From an uncultured Prevotellaceae bacterium (GTDB lineage: Bacteria; Bacteroidota; Bacteroidia; Bacteroidales; Muribaculaceae), in contig ONGE01000008.1 of assembly GCA_900317325.1 (NCBI GenBank), positions 1-64,000 on the forward strand: a stretch of DNA of 64,000 nucleotides, read 5' to 3'. The notes beneath the pieces are model-generated. The model searched no databases. It worked only from the letters and a program-made list of their open reading frames with translations, and had not been told where the DNA came from. This document shows, in pieces, positions 7,433-15,526 of this stretch (position 1 is its first letter; each line of letters starts with the position of its first letter). The position numbers were made by a program, and so were the translations under genes.

Positions 7433-8972
7433 ATGGGAAAACAACTTGATAAGATTCAAGAGCTGATTGAGCGTCGCGAGAAAGCGCGCCTGGGCGGTGG
7501 CGAGAAGGCTATTGCCAAGCAGCACGAGAAGGGCAAATTCACTGCCCGTGAGCGCATCAATATGCTCCTTGACGAGGGCAGCTTTGAGGAACTGGACATG
7601 TTCGGCGTTGTAACCGGTTTCGGTACCGTCGGCGGTCGTCTGGTTTACGTCTTTGCTCAGGATGCCACCGTCATCGGCGGTTCGCTGGGCGAGACCATGG
7701 CATTGAAGATGTGTAAGGTCATGGACCTTGCCATGAAGCAGGGCGCTCCTGTTGTCGGCCTGAACGACTCGGGTGGTGCCCGCATCCAGGAGAGCGTTAA
7801 CGCCCTGGCCGGCTATGCCGAAATTTTCCAGCGCAACATCAACGCTTCGGGTGTGATTCCTCAGATCAGCGCTATCCTCGGCCCCTGTGCCGGTGGTGCC
7901 GTTTACTCCCCTGCCCTGACCGACTTCATCATCATGGCCAAGGGTATCTCCTTCATGTTCCTGACCGGTCCCAAGGTCGAACGTGACCCAGGAGCAGCTG
8001 GGTGGTGCCGGTGTTCACGCCAGCAAGAGCGGTGTGGCACACTTCGCCGCCGAGACCGAGGAAGAGGCTATCGCCATCATCCGTCAGCTGTTGAGCTACA
8101 TGCCCAGCAACAATATGGAAGAGACTCCCCGCGTGGAGTGCACCGATCCCATCGACCGCGTGGAGGATGCCTTGAACAACATCATCCCCGAGAGCGCCAA
8201 CGACCCCTACGACATGTATCAGGTCATCAGCGCTATCGTTGACAACGGTGAGTTCCTCGAGGTTCACAAGGACTTTGCCAAGAACATCATCGTGGGCTTT
8301 GCCCGCTTCAACGGCCAGGCTGTCGGCGTTGTCGCCAACCAGCCCAACTGCATGGCAGGTGTACTCGACGTGAACGCCTCGAAGAAGGGCGGCCGCTTCG
8401 TACGCTTCTGCGATGCCTTCAACATTCCTCTGGTAACCCTCGTTGACGTGCCCGGCTTCCTGCCCGGTACCGGCCAAGAGTACAACGCCGTGATCATGAA
8501 CGGCGCCAAGTTGCTCTACGCCTACGGCGAGGCTACCGTGCCCAAGGTAACCGTTACCCTGCGCAAGAGCTACGGTGGCTCGCACATCGTGATGAGCTGC
8601 AAGCAGCTGCGCGGCGACTTGAACTACGCTTGGCCCAGCGCCGAGATCGCTGTTATGGGTGCTGCCGGCGCTGCCGAGATCCTCTACGCCAAGGACAGCA
8701 AGAACTTCAAGACCCAGGCCGAGGAGGCCAAGGCTGCCGGCGACGAAGCCAAGGCCAAGGACCTGCTCGAGCAGGGCAAGAAGTTCATCCAGGAGAAGGA
8801 GGACGAGTACAACAACCTCTTCTGCACGCCTTACAATGCAGCCCGCTATGGCTACATCGATGACGTGATCGAGCCGAGGAACACCCGCTTCCGCGTGATC
8901 CGCGCCCTGGAGGTACTGCGCACCAAGAAGTTGACCAATCCCACCAAGAAGCACGGTAATATTCCCTTGTAA
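7433..8972 (+). pseudogene. mmdA: Methylmalonyl-CoA decarboxylase alpha (carboxyltransferase) subunit, frame broken
   Basis: The carboxyltransferase subunit transfers CO2 from methylmalonyl-CoA to biotin on the carrier protein. Frame one runs from ATG 7433 (MGKQLDKIQ) to GPKV near 7977; the protein then resumes in another frame at [18 protein letters not shown] and continues to 8972. At the join one G stands where relatives have about seven codons (V-K-T-V-T-G-E type), a loss of about 20 nt. Family members also carry about 18-20 residues between EELDMF and GVVTG that are absent here (near 7602), an in-frame gap. The rest of the operon is intact, so an assembly error or recent mutation is likely. 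Confidence 0.85.
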
Positions 8973-8974
8973 TC

Positions 8975-9979
8975 ATGAGTAAAAGAACATTGATACTCGT
9001 TCTGTTGTGCGCCATCCTCGCACTGCCCACGTTGGCCCAAGGCCGCAAGAACGTGCGCATCAACGAGGTGATGGTGCAGCAGGACAGCACGGGCGGCAAC
9101 GGATGGGTCGAGTTCTACAACTCGTCCTACAGCTCCACTGCCGTCGAGCAGATGTTCATCACGACCTTGAGCCGTGAGGAAATCCAGAGCGTCTTTGACA
9201 AGAACAAGGGCAACAAGAAAAAGCCCAAACAGATTCTTGTCGAGCTCTGTGAGGCCCAGCCTATGGACATCTACGAGATTCCTCGTGGTGATGAGCGTCA
9301 CACCAAGATCGCTCCCCGCAGCCACTTCGTCATGGAAGCTGACGGTGACCCCAAGTCGGGCACCTTCCACATGCCCTTCACCTTCACTTACGGTAAGGAC
9401 AATTACATTGCCTTGTATGACGTGAATGGTGACCTGGTTGATGACGTAACGATTCCCGCTTCGCTGAATTACGGTGAGACCTATGCCATCAAGGCCGAGG
9501 GCCGTCTGCCCAGTGTCCTTGACGACGGTCAGACCGAATGGACTGTCAAGGATGGCAAGACCATCGAGACTGCAATCACTAAGGGTAACTACAACATCCG
9601 TGAGGTGAACGAGAACATCGAGGCCTTCCACATCAAGGATCCTCATGGCTACTGGATTGCCCTGCTCGCCATGTCGGTAGTGTTCATCGCTCTGGCACTG
9701 CTCTACATCCTGTTCAAGTTGTTCGGCAAATTTGCCAGCAGGAACCTGAAGACCGAGGATGAGAAGCAGTCGGCTGCTCCCGAAGCAGTTAAGGCTGCTG
9801 CCGTTCCCGCTAGCGGCGACCTCGATGGCGAGAAGATGGCTGCTATCTGCTTCGCATTGTATCAGCACCTGAATGCCCACGACAACGAGAGCGGCGTTTT
9901 GACACTCGCTCCGCGTGACAATTCGACATGGGCCAACAAGGCCGGCCTGATGCGTGAAATACCCGTTATCAAGAAATAA
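8975..9979 (+). CDS. OadG-like gamma subunit with exported lamin-tail-like domain
   Basis: A 334-residue protein: signal peptide (1-21), then a beta-rich domain starting VRINEVMVQQDS and GWVEFYNSS that resembles a lamin-tail domain, then one membrane helix (about 229-250, ALLAMSVVFIALALLYILFKLF), then a charged, Ala-rich cytosolic tail. The last two parts match the small gamma subunit of sodium-pumping decarboxylases, which anchors the complex and carries the biotin-side subunits. The gene begins 2 bp after mmdA and precedes the biotin carrier. The large outward-facing domain is absent from classical OadG of about 80 residues. Confidence 0.7.
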   Translation: MSKRTLILVLLCAILALPTLAQGRKNVRINEVMVQQDSTGGNGWVEFYNSSYSSTAVEQMFITTLSREEIQSVFDKNKGNKKKPKQILVELCEAQPMDIYEIPRGDERHTKIAPRSHFVMEADGDPKSGTFHMPFTFTYGKDNYIALYDVNGDLVDDVTIPASLNYGETYAIKAEGRLPSVLDDGQTEWTVKDGKTIETAITKGNYNIREVNENIEAFHIKDPHGYWIALLAMSVVFIALALLYILFKLFGKFASRNLKTEDEKQSAAPEAVKAAAVPASGDLDGEKMAAICFALYQHLNAHDNESGVLTLAPRDNSTWANKAGLMREIPVIKK

Positions 9980-10004
9980 TCACCATTAAAAATCATTCAC
10001 TCAA

Positions 10005-10436
10005 ATGAAGGAATACAAGTATAAGATCAATGGTAACGAGTATAATGTTGCCATCGATAACATTGAAGGCAACATCGCCCACATCCAGTTGAACGGTGTG
10101 GCCTATGACGTTGAACTGCCCGAACAGCCCAAGGCTGCTCCCGCCGTTAAGCGTGTCGCCGTGAGCGATGCTCCCGCTGCCGCTCCCAAGCCTGCTCGCA
10201 AGGCTGCTCCCGCCGCAGCTGGTGGTCACGTGATCGAGTCGCCGCTTCCCGGCGTCATCAAGGACATCTTTGTAAAGGTTGGCCAGCAAGTGAAGGCCGA
10301 CGACGTGGTGTGCATCCTCGAGGCCATGAAGATGGGCAACGAGATCCATGCCGGCGTTGACGGTACTGTCAAGAGCATCGAGGTATCGAAGGAGGATTCG
10401 GTACTCGAGGGTAACACTATCATGGTAATCGGATAA
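10005..10436 (+). CDS. mmdC: Biotin carboxyl carrier subunit of the decarboxylase
   Basis: A 143-residue biotinyl protein. Residues 1-40 are a short N-terminal domain (MKEYKYKINGNEYNV), 43-70 an Ala/Pro-rich swinging linker, and about 73-143 the biotinyl/lipoyl domain with the canonical biotinylation motif EAMKMGNEI. It shuttles the carboxyl group from the alpha subunit to the membrane beta subunit, where decarboxylation drives sodium export. Position between gamma-like and beta genes fits. The name mmdC is by analogy; an oxaloacetate-type complex is less likely because mce is in the same unit. Confidence 0.88.
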   Translation: MKEYKYKINGNEYNVAIDNIEGNIAHIQLNGVAYDVELPEQPKAAPAVKRVAVSDAPAAAPKPARKAAPAAAGGHVIESPLPGVIKDIFVKVGQQVKADDVVCILEAMKMGNEIHAGVDGTVKSIEVSKEDSVLEGNTIMVIG

Positions 10437-10500
10437 TTAATTTAGTTGATAGTCCAGAGTTTCTAGTCCCTAGCAGGCATCCGCTTCCTAGAGACATAAA

Positions 10501-10535
10501 ACTAGAAACGAGAGACTAGAAACCAGAAACTAGTT
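10501..10535. repeat. 7-bp tandem array (unit ACTAGAA)
   Basis: Five units in exact 7-bp phase (ACTAGAA, ACGAGAG, ACTAGAA, ACCAGAA, ACTAGTT) just before the beta-subunit gene. An opposite-strand version (GTTTCTAGTCCCTAG) lies at about 10458-10472, so the 105-bp gap can fold back on itself. Confidence 0.85.
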
Positions 10536-10541
10536 AAATCC

Positions 10542-11696
10542 ATGGTACTGCTTGACAATTTCCTGTTTACCAAGTTGTTGGATTTCTGGCACTTTACCGG
10601 ATTCTACAACTTTGATTGGACTAACCTGATCATGATTTTGGTGGGTCTGTTCTTCATCTACCTCGCCATCAAGCATGATTTTGAGCCCATGTTGCTCGTG
10701 CCCATCGGATTCGGTATCCTGATCGGTAACATTCCTTTCCAGCCGGGCAACGAGATTGGCATCTATGAAGACGGATCGGTGCTTAACATCTTGTATCAAG
10801 GTGTTCGCAACGGATGGTATCCACCACTCATCTTCCTGGGCATCGGCGCGATGACCGACTTCAGTGCACTGCTGGCCAACCCCAAGCTGATGCTTGTTGG
10901 TGCAGCAGCCCAGTTCGGTATCTTCGGCGCCTACATGATTGCCCTGGCTCTGGGCTTCATGCCTGACCAAGCCGGCGCTATCGCCATCATCGGTGGTGCC
11001 GATGGTCCTACCGCCATCTTCCTGTCGTCAAAACTGGCTCCTAACCTGATGGGTGCCATTGCCGTGAGTGCCTACAGTTACATGGCGCTTGTGCCGGTGA
11101 TTCAGCCGCCCATCATGCGCCTGCTCACGACCGAGAAGGAGCGCAAGATGCGCATGAAACCTGCCCGCAAGGTCAGCCAGCTGGAGAAGATCATCTTCCC
11201 CATCTTCGGTCTGATTCTCACCTGCTTTGTTGTGCCTTCGGCTATTCCCCTGTTGGGTATGCTCTTCTTCGGCAACCTGTTGCGTGAGAGTGGCGTGACC
11301 AAGCGTCTTGCCCACACTGCCAGCAATGCGATGACCGACATCGTGACCATCCTGCTGGGTATGACCGTGGGTGCTTCGACCCAGGCATCGCAGTTCCTGA
11401 CCAAGGAGACCATCTTTATCTTCTTCCTCGGTTTCTGCGCCTTCATCATCGCCACCTGCTCGGGTGTGCTGTTCGTGAAGATCTTCAACCTCATCTTGCC
11501 CAAGAGCAAGAAGTTGAACCCGCTTATCGGTAATGCCGGCGTATCGGCAGTGCCCATGGCAGCACGCATCAGTAACGACCAGGGCCTCAAGGCCGATCCC
11601 AGCAACTACCTGCTCATGCACGCTATGGGTCCCAACGTGGCCGGTGTGATCGGTTCGGCTGTTGCCGCTGGTGTCCTCCTGGGCTTCCTGGGATAA
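10542..11696 (+). CDS. mmdB: Sodium-pumping decarboxylase beta subunit
   Basis: A 384-residue polytopic inner-membrane protein of the OadB/GcdB/MmdB family, with about nine hydrophobic segments. It decarboxylates carboxybiotin and exports sodium. Family landmarks are the GGADGPTAIFLSSKLAP region with its conserved Asp, and GNAGVSAVPMAARISNDQG near the end. It closes the mce-mmdA-gamma-biotin-beta operon and is followed by a strong terminator. Together these genes let the cell conserve energy while making propionate. Confidence 0.93.
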   Translation: MVLLDNFLFTKLLDFWHFTGFYNFDWTNLIMILVGLFFIYLAIKHDFEPMLLVPIGFGILIGNIPFQPGNEIGIYEDGSVLNILYQGVRNGWYPPLIFLGIGAMTDFSALLANPKLMLVGAAAQFGIFGAYMIALALGFMPDQAGAIAIIGGADGPTAIFLSSKLAPNLMGAIAVSAYSYMALVPVIQPPIMRLLTTEKERKMRMKPARKVSQLEKIIFPIFGLILTCFVVPSAIPLLGMLFFGNLLRESGVTKRLAHTASNAMTDIVTILLGMTVGASTQASQFLTKETIFIFFLGFCAFIIATCSGVLFVKIFNLILPKSKKLNPLIGNAGVSAVPMAARISNDQGLKADPSNYLLMHAMGPNVAGVIGSAVAAGVLLGFLG

Positions 11697-11731
11697 TAGA
11701 CATTAGACTGTAGAACGTCTTATAAGAATTT

Positions 11732-11785
11732 GAGAATAGTTAATAGTTGTGGCTCATTGCCCGCTATTAACTATTCTCTTTATAT
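11732..11785 (+). terminator. Terminator of the mmd operon
   Basis: A 15-bp perfect stem (11732-11746 with 11764-11778, arms GAGAATAGTTAATAG and its complement) followed by TTTATAT, 35 bp after the beta-subunit gene. Confidence 0.8.
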
Positions 11786-11858
11786 GTCTATGTGATCAGA
11801 TAAATGTGTAGCCAACAATAAATCATCAAAAAAAAAGCAGAATAAGTGATTTTTGTTT

Positions 11859-11866
11859 TAACTTTG
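11859..11866 (+). promoter_or_regulatory. -7 promoter box for the SH3-like gene
   Basis: TAACTTTG, 47 bp upstream of the ATG at 11914. Confidence 0.45.
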
Positions 11867-11913
11867 CAAAGATTATTGATACATCATCAACAATTCAAAA
11901 AAAACGAGGAAAG

Positions 11914-12426
11914 ATGAAAAAGATAGTATTGATGACCATTTTGTTAGTGACGGCTTTCACCGTCGGCGCAAAAGAGAAAACATTAATCGCCTATCTTTGC
12001 GGCGATTCCACTTGCTCCTACATCCTGAACAAACCCAGTGGTGCCACAGTCATGACGCTGTCCTGTTATGAGCCATACATGTTCAGCCTGTCATCGCCTC
12101 AAGACGGTTGGTGGAAAATCAATGACCTGTGGAATGCAGCCGATGATGAGGATACGACATCGCTTGTGGGCTCTGACACTGGTGAATATTGGATTCATTT
12201 TTCGGTTCTCGGCCTCGGCACGAGCAACTATGGCGGACAAGAACTGCACCTGCGTGCCGCTCCTGACCAGAATGCCGACATCGTTTTCACCTTCAATCAG
12301 GAACTCTTGCTAATGCCTCTGGACTTTGAAGGCGACTGGGTAAAGGTTATGGTTGACGGCTGCGACATCGTCGGCTGGATAGAAAACGAGTGGCTGTGCA
12401 GCAATCCTTTGACCAACTGCTGCTAA
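11914..12426 (+). CDS. Small exported protein, possibly SH3-like
   Basis: A 170-residue protein with a clear signal peptide (MKKIVLMTILLVTAFTVGA). The mature part has ELHLRAAPDQNADIVFTF and GDWVKVMVDGCDIVGWIENEW, the pattern of bacterial SH3 domains (LRxxPs... W-V-x-V... G-W-I). Five or more cysteines suggest disulfides in the periplasm. Function unknown; SH3-like domains often bind peptidoglycan or peptides. It is followed 44 bp later by another small exported protein on the same strand, so the two may be cotranscribed. Confidence 0.6.
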   Translation: MKKIVLMTILLVTAFTVGAKEKTLIAYLCGDSTCSYILNKPSGATVMTLSCYEPYMFSLSSPQDGWWKINDLWNAADDEDTTSLVGSDTGEYWIHFSVLGLGTSNYGGQELHLRAAPDQNADIVFTFNQELLLMPLDFEGDWVKVMVDGCDIVGWIENEWLCSNPLTNCC

Positions 12427-12470
12427 CCCATATTCCTGTTTAATCGTACATCTCTTTAATATTGACAATT

Positions 12471-13031
12471 ATGAAATATCTTCGACTCATCCTTCTCACG
12501 GCTTGCATGATCACCGCACTTGCAGTAGCTGCCGAACCAGCCGACCCTGTCATCTCATCGATTCAGACCGCTTACCAGCAGGCAAAAGAATCCTCGAAGA
12601 AGAATAAGGGTATGGGCAACGAAATGGTTACCACGCTCAACTATACCGTCCATAAAAACGGAAAAACCACCGAGACGCTTCACTTCTTCTACAACACGGT
12701 CCGGGGCACCTATTGGCTTGCCGAAGGTGATGACCGTGATCCTCATTTCAATTATTATCCTCTCTATTTCGTCACCCGCAATTACAATATCGGGAAAAAG
12801 AAATACTACGAGGAATTCCTTTACGACGCAAACCAGAGGCTGATATTCGCCCTAACACAAGACTATGATGAGAATGGCAAGCGCTTTGACCGCCGCTTCT
12901 ATTTCCAAGACGGAAGCATCTACCACGTCATCGGTCCCGAGCCCACTCCCTTCATGGTGGATAATGTCATCTATCAGGCAAATGAACTGAGACTTGCCTT
13001 TGACTGGATCATAAGAAATCCCAAAGAATGA
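12471..13031 (+). CDS. Small exported protein of unknown function
   Basis: A 186-residue protein with a signal peptide (MKYLRLILLTACMITALAVAA, cleavage after AVAA). The mature part is rich in Tyr and charged residues (NYNIGKKKYYEEFLYDANQRLIFAL) with repeated beta-strand-like segments; I do not recognise the family. Start at ATG 12471; the in-frame TTG at 12462 is not needed. It follows the SH3-like gene and ends before a strong two-way terminator. Confidence 0.6.
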   Translation: MKYLRLILLTACMITALAVAAEPADPVISSIQTAYQQAKESSKKNKGMGNEMVTTLNYTVHKNGKTTETLHFFYNTVRGTYWLAEGDDRDPHFNYYPLYFVTRNYNIGKKKYYEEFLYDANQRLIFALTQDYDENGKRFDRRFYFQDGSIYHVIGPEPTPFMVDNVIYQANELRLAFDWIIRNPKE

Positions 13032-13053
13032 GATAATAACGTGGTCAAAACCA

Positions 13054-13091
13054 ATAAGCGGTTGATTGCAAACAGCAAATCAACCGCTTAT
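13054..13091. terminator. Two-way terminator between convergent genes
   Basis: A 14-bp perfect stem (ATAAGCGGTTGATT with its complement) and a 10-base loop lie between the exported-protein gene and smpB, which converge. The core GCGGTTGATT and the bases after the stem (CTTTATGA) recur at the prophage hairpin 1758-1790. Confidence 0.75.
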
Positions 13092-13108
13092 CTTTATGAA
13101 AATGAGAG

Positions 13109-13573
13109 TTAGTGCTTGAACATGCGATCGATGGCACGCTTGTCCTCGCGCTCCTTGATGGACTGGCGCTTGTCGAACTGGCGTTTACCACGAGCTGTGG
13201 CAATGACCAACTTGGCCAGACCGCGCTCATTGATGAACAGGCGTAGCGGGACGATGGCAATACCGGGCTGCTGGGTATCACGTGCAATGCGACGGATTTC
13301 CTTGCGGTTCAGCAACAGTTTGCGGTCGCGATGGGTTGTGTGGTTGTTGTAAGACCCATAGCTGTACTCGGCAATATACATGTTCTTCACCCAAATCTCA
13401 CCATTGATGACCATACAGTAGGTATCGGTCAGGCCACACTTGCCCTGACGGATGGACTTGATTTCGGTACCAGTGAGTACGATACCCGCCGTGAAGGTCT
13501 CGATGATCTCGTAATCAAACGTCGCCTTACGGTTCTTGATGTTGATCGTATTGTGATTGTTGTTCGCCGCCAT
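13109..13573 (-). CDS. smpB: SsrA-binding protein SmpB
   Basis: A 154-residue basic OB-fold protein that delivers tmRNA to stalled ribosomes for trans-translation. Family segments are [52 protein letters not shown], and the C-terminal tail [21 protein letters not shown] that folds in the mRNA channel. Normal length. It begins 6 bp after the YIP1-like gene, so both are in one operon. Confidence 0.96.
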   Translation of the reverse strand: MAANNNHNTINIKNRKATFDYEIIETFTAGIVLTGTEIKSIRQGKCGLTDTYCMVINGEIWVKNMYIAEYSYGSYNNHTTHRDRKLLLNRKEIRRIARDTQQPGIAIVPLRLFINERGLAKLVIATARGKRQFDKRQSIKEREDKRAIDRMFKH

Positions 13574-13579
13574 CGTTCT

Positions 13580-14128
13580 TTATTTAATGATAAACAAATC
13601 CAGGATGAGTTTAAGCACCATGGGGAGTCCCAACAGCAAAGCCGATGAGATGACAACAAATCTGGGCACCTTCTCCTTCTTGACAAAGAGATTGTCGGTT
13701 CCGCGATAGACCATCCATGGCAGATAAATCATCAGGAACAACACTGGCGTGAAGTCGCTGGGCAACAGGTTACGCACAATCATCAGCAGCACCAGGAAAA
13801 TGAGATTGAACAAGATGAAATCGTCCAACCTGGCAGCAGCGCCCTGGGTCTTCACCAACTCGGGGTAAAAACCGCTCAACAGATAGGTGATGGCGTAGTA
13901 ACTTATCAGATATGTCGAGAACATGACAATTCCTGTCATCAGCGAGGAACTGAACGAAATGGTGCGGTCATAAATCATCGGCACGAAGCACGTTAATCCC
14001 AACAGACACAGCAGCGGCAGATAGGCACTGTACAACACTTTGCCTGCCGGAATGTTGGAATCATTGATGACCTCCCAACCGTATTTTGGAGAGGTTATGA
14101 CACAAAATATGTTCTTCCAAATGCTCAT
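13580..14128 (-). CDS. YIP1-family membrane protein
   Basis: About 182 residues with five predicted membrane helices and the short N-terminal segment (MSIWKNIFCVITSPKYGWEVI) typical of bacterial YIP1-domain proteins. Function unknown. Start at ATG 14128 because upstream codons lie in the promoter region. A -7 box TATCTTTG is at 14147-14154 on the minus strand, giving a leader of about 13 nt. Cotranscribed with smpB. Confidence 0.72.
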   Translation of the reverse strand: MSIWKNIFCVITSPKYGWEVINDSNIPAGKVLYSAYLPLLCLLGLTCFVPMIYDRTISFSSSLMTGIVMFSTYLISYYAITYLLSGFYPELVKTQGAAARLDDFILFNLIFLVLLMIVRNLLPSDFTPVLFLMIYLPWMVYRGTDNLFVKKEKVPRFVVISSALLLGLPMVLKLILDLFIIK

Positions 14129-14275
14129 ACTCAAAAAATGCGGGTGCAAAGATACACAATTATTTACAATTATAAACTCTCTCATCGAAATTTAATTTAC
14201 ATTAGCAAAAAATGTGCCTGATTCTTGACATTGAAAGGAAAAATGATTACTTTCGCACCTGGATAACCATCAATA

Positions 14276-14701
14276 ATGTTTACTATGGATGATAATATTA
14301 GAGGCTCGCTGGGACCTTTCACTCCTGAAATGATTAACCGTTTGGCACCAGATGAAGTATTCGTGTTTGGCAGCAATTTGGGCGGTTTTCACGGTGGTGG
14401 CGCGGCCCGCGCCGCGCTCAAGCTGTTCGGTGCCGTGTGGGGACAAGGAGTTGGTCTTCAAGGGCAGAGCTATGCCATTCCCACGATGCAAGGCGGCGTT
14501 GAAACCATTAAGCCCTACGTTGACGAGTTTATCGAGTTCGCCAAGTCCCGTCCCGACCTGTTCTTCTATGTGACCCGAATCGGGTGCGGCATCGCGGGAT
14601 TCAGGGATGAAGATATCGCCCCCCTTTTCAAGGAAGCCCTCACACTCGGCAACGTGGCACTCCCTAAGTCATTTCACGAGTTACTGGAAGAGAATCACTG
14701 A
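14276..14701 (+). CDS. A1S_2505-family protein
   Basis: A 141-residue cytosolic protein with the hallmark segments VFVFGSNLGGFHGGGAARAA, GLQGQSYAIPTMQGG and FYVTRIGCGIAGFRDEDIAPLF. I know these from the family annotated as A1S_2505 phage non-structural protein, which has Gly-rich loops reminiscent of macro-like nucleotide-binding folds. No activity can be assigned. It stands alone between divergent and co-directional genes with its own weak promoter (TTACTTTCG near 14247). Start ATG 14276; ATG 14285 is an alternative. Confidence 0.65.
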   Translation: MFTMDDNIRGSLGPFTPEMINRLAPDEVFVFGSNLGGFHGGGAARAALKLFGAVWGQGVGLQGQSYAIPTMQGGVETIKPYVDEFIEFAKSRPDLFFYVTRIGCGIAGFRDEDIAPLFKEALTLGNVALPKSFHELLEENH

Positions 14702-14801
14702 CAACGTGGCAGCAAGACTATTTGACACCTGACTATGCTTTGTCAATTGTCAGACCATAAACCCAAAATATGTTCAATTAATAATTTTAAACGAGTACAT
14801 T

Positions 14802-15443
14802 ATGAAAAAGAGTATTTTAGCTATCGCTGTTGCCCTGCTCACCCTGGGCGCATGCAGCACTCAAGGCGGCGAGAATCAGCAGGATACCGCTACCGATGGC
14901 ATCGACAACGGCAAGGCCGCCATCGAGAACATCATGACGCGCACCAGTATCCGTAAGTACAAGGATCAGCCTGTCGAGCAAGAGAAGATTGACATCATGC
15001 TCAAGGCAGCTATGGCAGCCCCGACCGCTGTGAACCTGCAGCCGTGGCATTTTATCGTCATCACCGACAAGAAAACGATTGGTCTGCTCTCAGGAAAACA
15101 ACCCACTAACGCCCCCTTGCTGATTGCCGTTTGCGGCGACACTGACAAGACCATGACGCCCGACGGGAAAGCGAAACTGCCCGACTTCTGGGTACAGGAT
15201 GTATCGGCAGCTACCGAGAATCTGCTCTTGGCCGCTCATGCGCTAGGTCTGGGTGCCGTTTGGACAGGCTGCTATCCGGCGATGGAACGCGTGGCTGAGG
15301 TTGCCAACGTGCTGAATTGCCCGAATAACATCGTTCCCGTCGTATTGGTGCGTATCGGCTATCCCGACGAGTCTCCCGAGCCCAAGGACAAATTCAAACA
15401 GGAGAACATCAGCTACAACAAGTTCGGCGGCAAGATGGAGTAA
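14802..15443 (+). CDS. Nitroreductase-family lipoprotein
   Basis: A 213-residue protein with a lipobox (LGAC, Cys18) followed by a nitroreductase-fold domain (about 45-213): TRTSIRKYKDQPVEQEKI, AAPTAVNLQPWHFIVI, and AATENLLLAAHALGLGAVWTGCY. Members bind FMN and reduce nitro- or quinone-type substrates with NAD(P)H; the substrate here is unknown. A lipoprotein anchor on a nitroreductase is seen in Bacteroidales and implies an envelope location, where NAD(P)H supply is not obvious. Followed by a strong terminator. Confidence 0.85.
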   Translation: MKKSILAIAVALLTLGACSTQGGENQQDTATDGIDNGKAAIENIMTRTSIRKYKDQPVEQEKIDIMLKAAMAAPTAVNLQPWHFIVITDKKTIGLLSGKQPTNAPLLIAVCGDTDKTMTPDGKAKLPDFWVQDVSAATENLLLAAHALGLGAVWTGCYPAMERVAEVANVLNCPNNIVPVVLVRIGYPDESPEPKDKFKQENISYNKFGGKME

Positions 15444-15465
15444 TCACCGTCGTTGCTTAGATTGA

Positions 15466-15508
15466 ACAAGAAACTCGCCTGTATTCGAGGCGAGTTTCTT
15501 GTTTTATT
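15466..15508. terminator. Terminator between convergent genes
   Basis: A 15-bp perfect stem (15466-15480 with 15488-15502, core AAACTCGCCT) followed by TTTATTT, between the nitroreductase gene and the convergent EpsG-like gene. Confidence 0.88.
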
Positions 15509-15526
15509 TGACTTGTCAATGACTGG

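Noticed and set aside
7960-8000. Programmed frameshift in mmdA
   Set aside because: There is no slippery heptamer or downstream pseudoknot, and coding sequence is missing rather than just shifted.
8852-9880. 342-codon minus-strand frame opposite the OadG-like gene
   Set aside because: Antisense shadow; the plus-strand gene has a signal peptide, a membrane helix and operon context.
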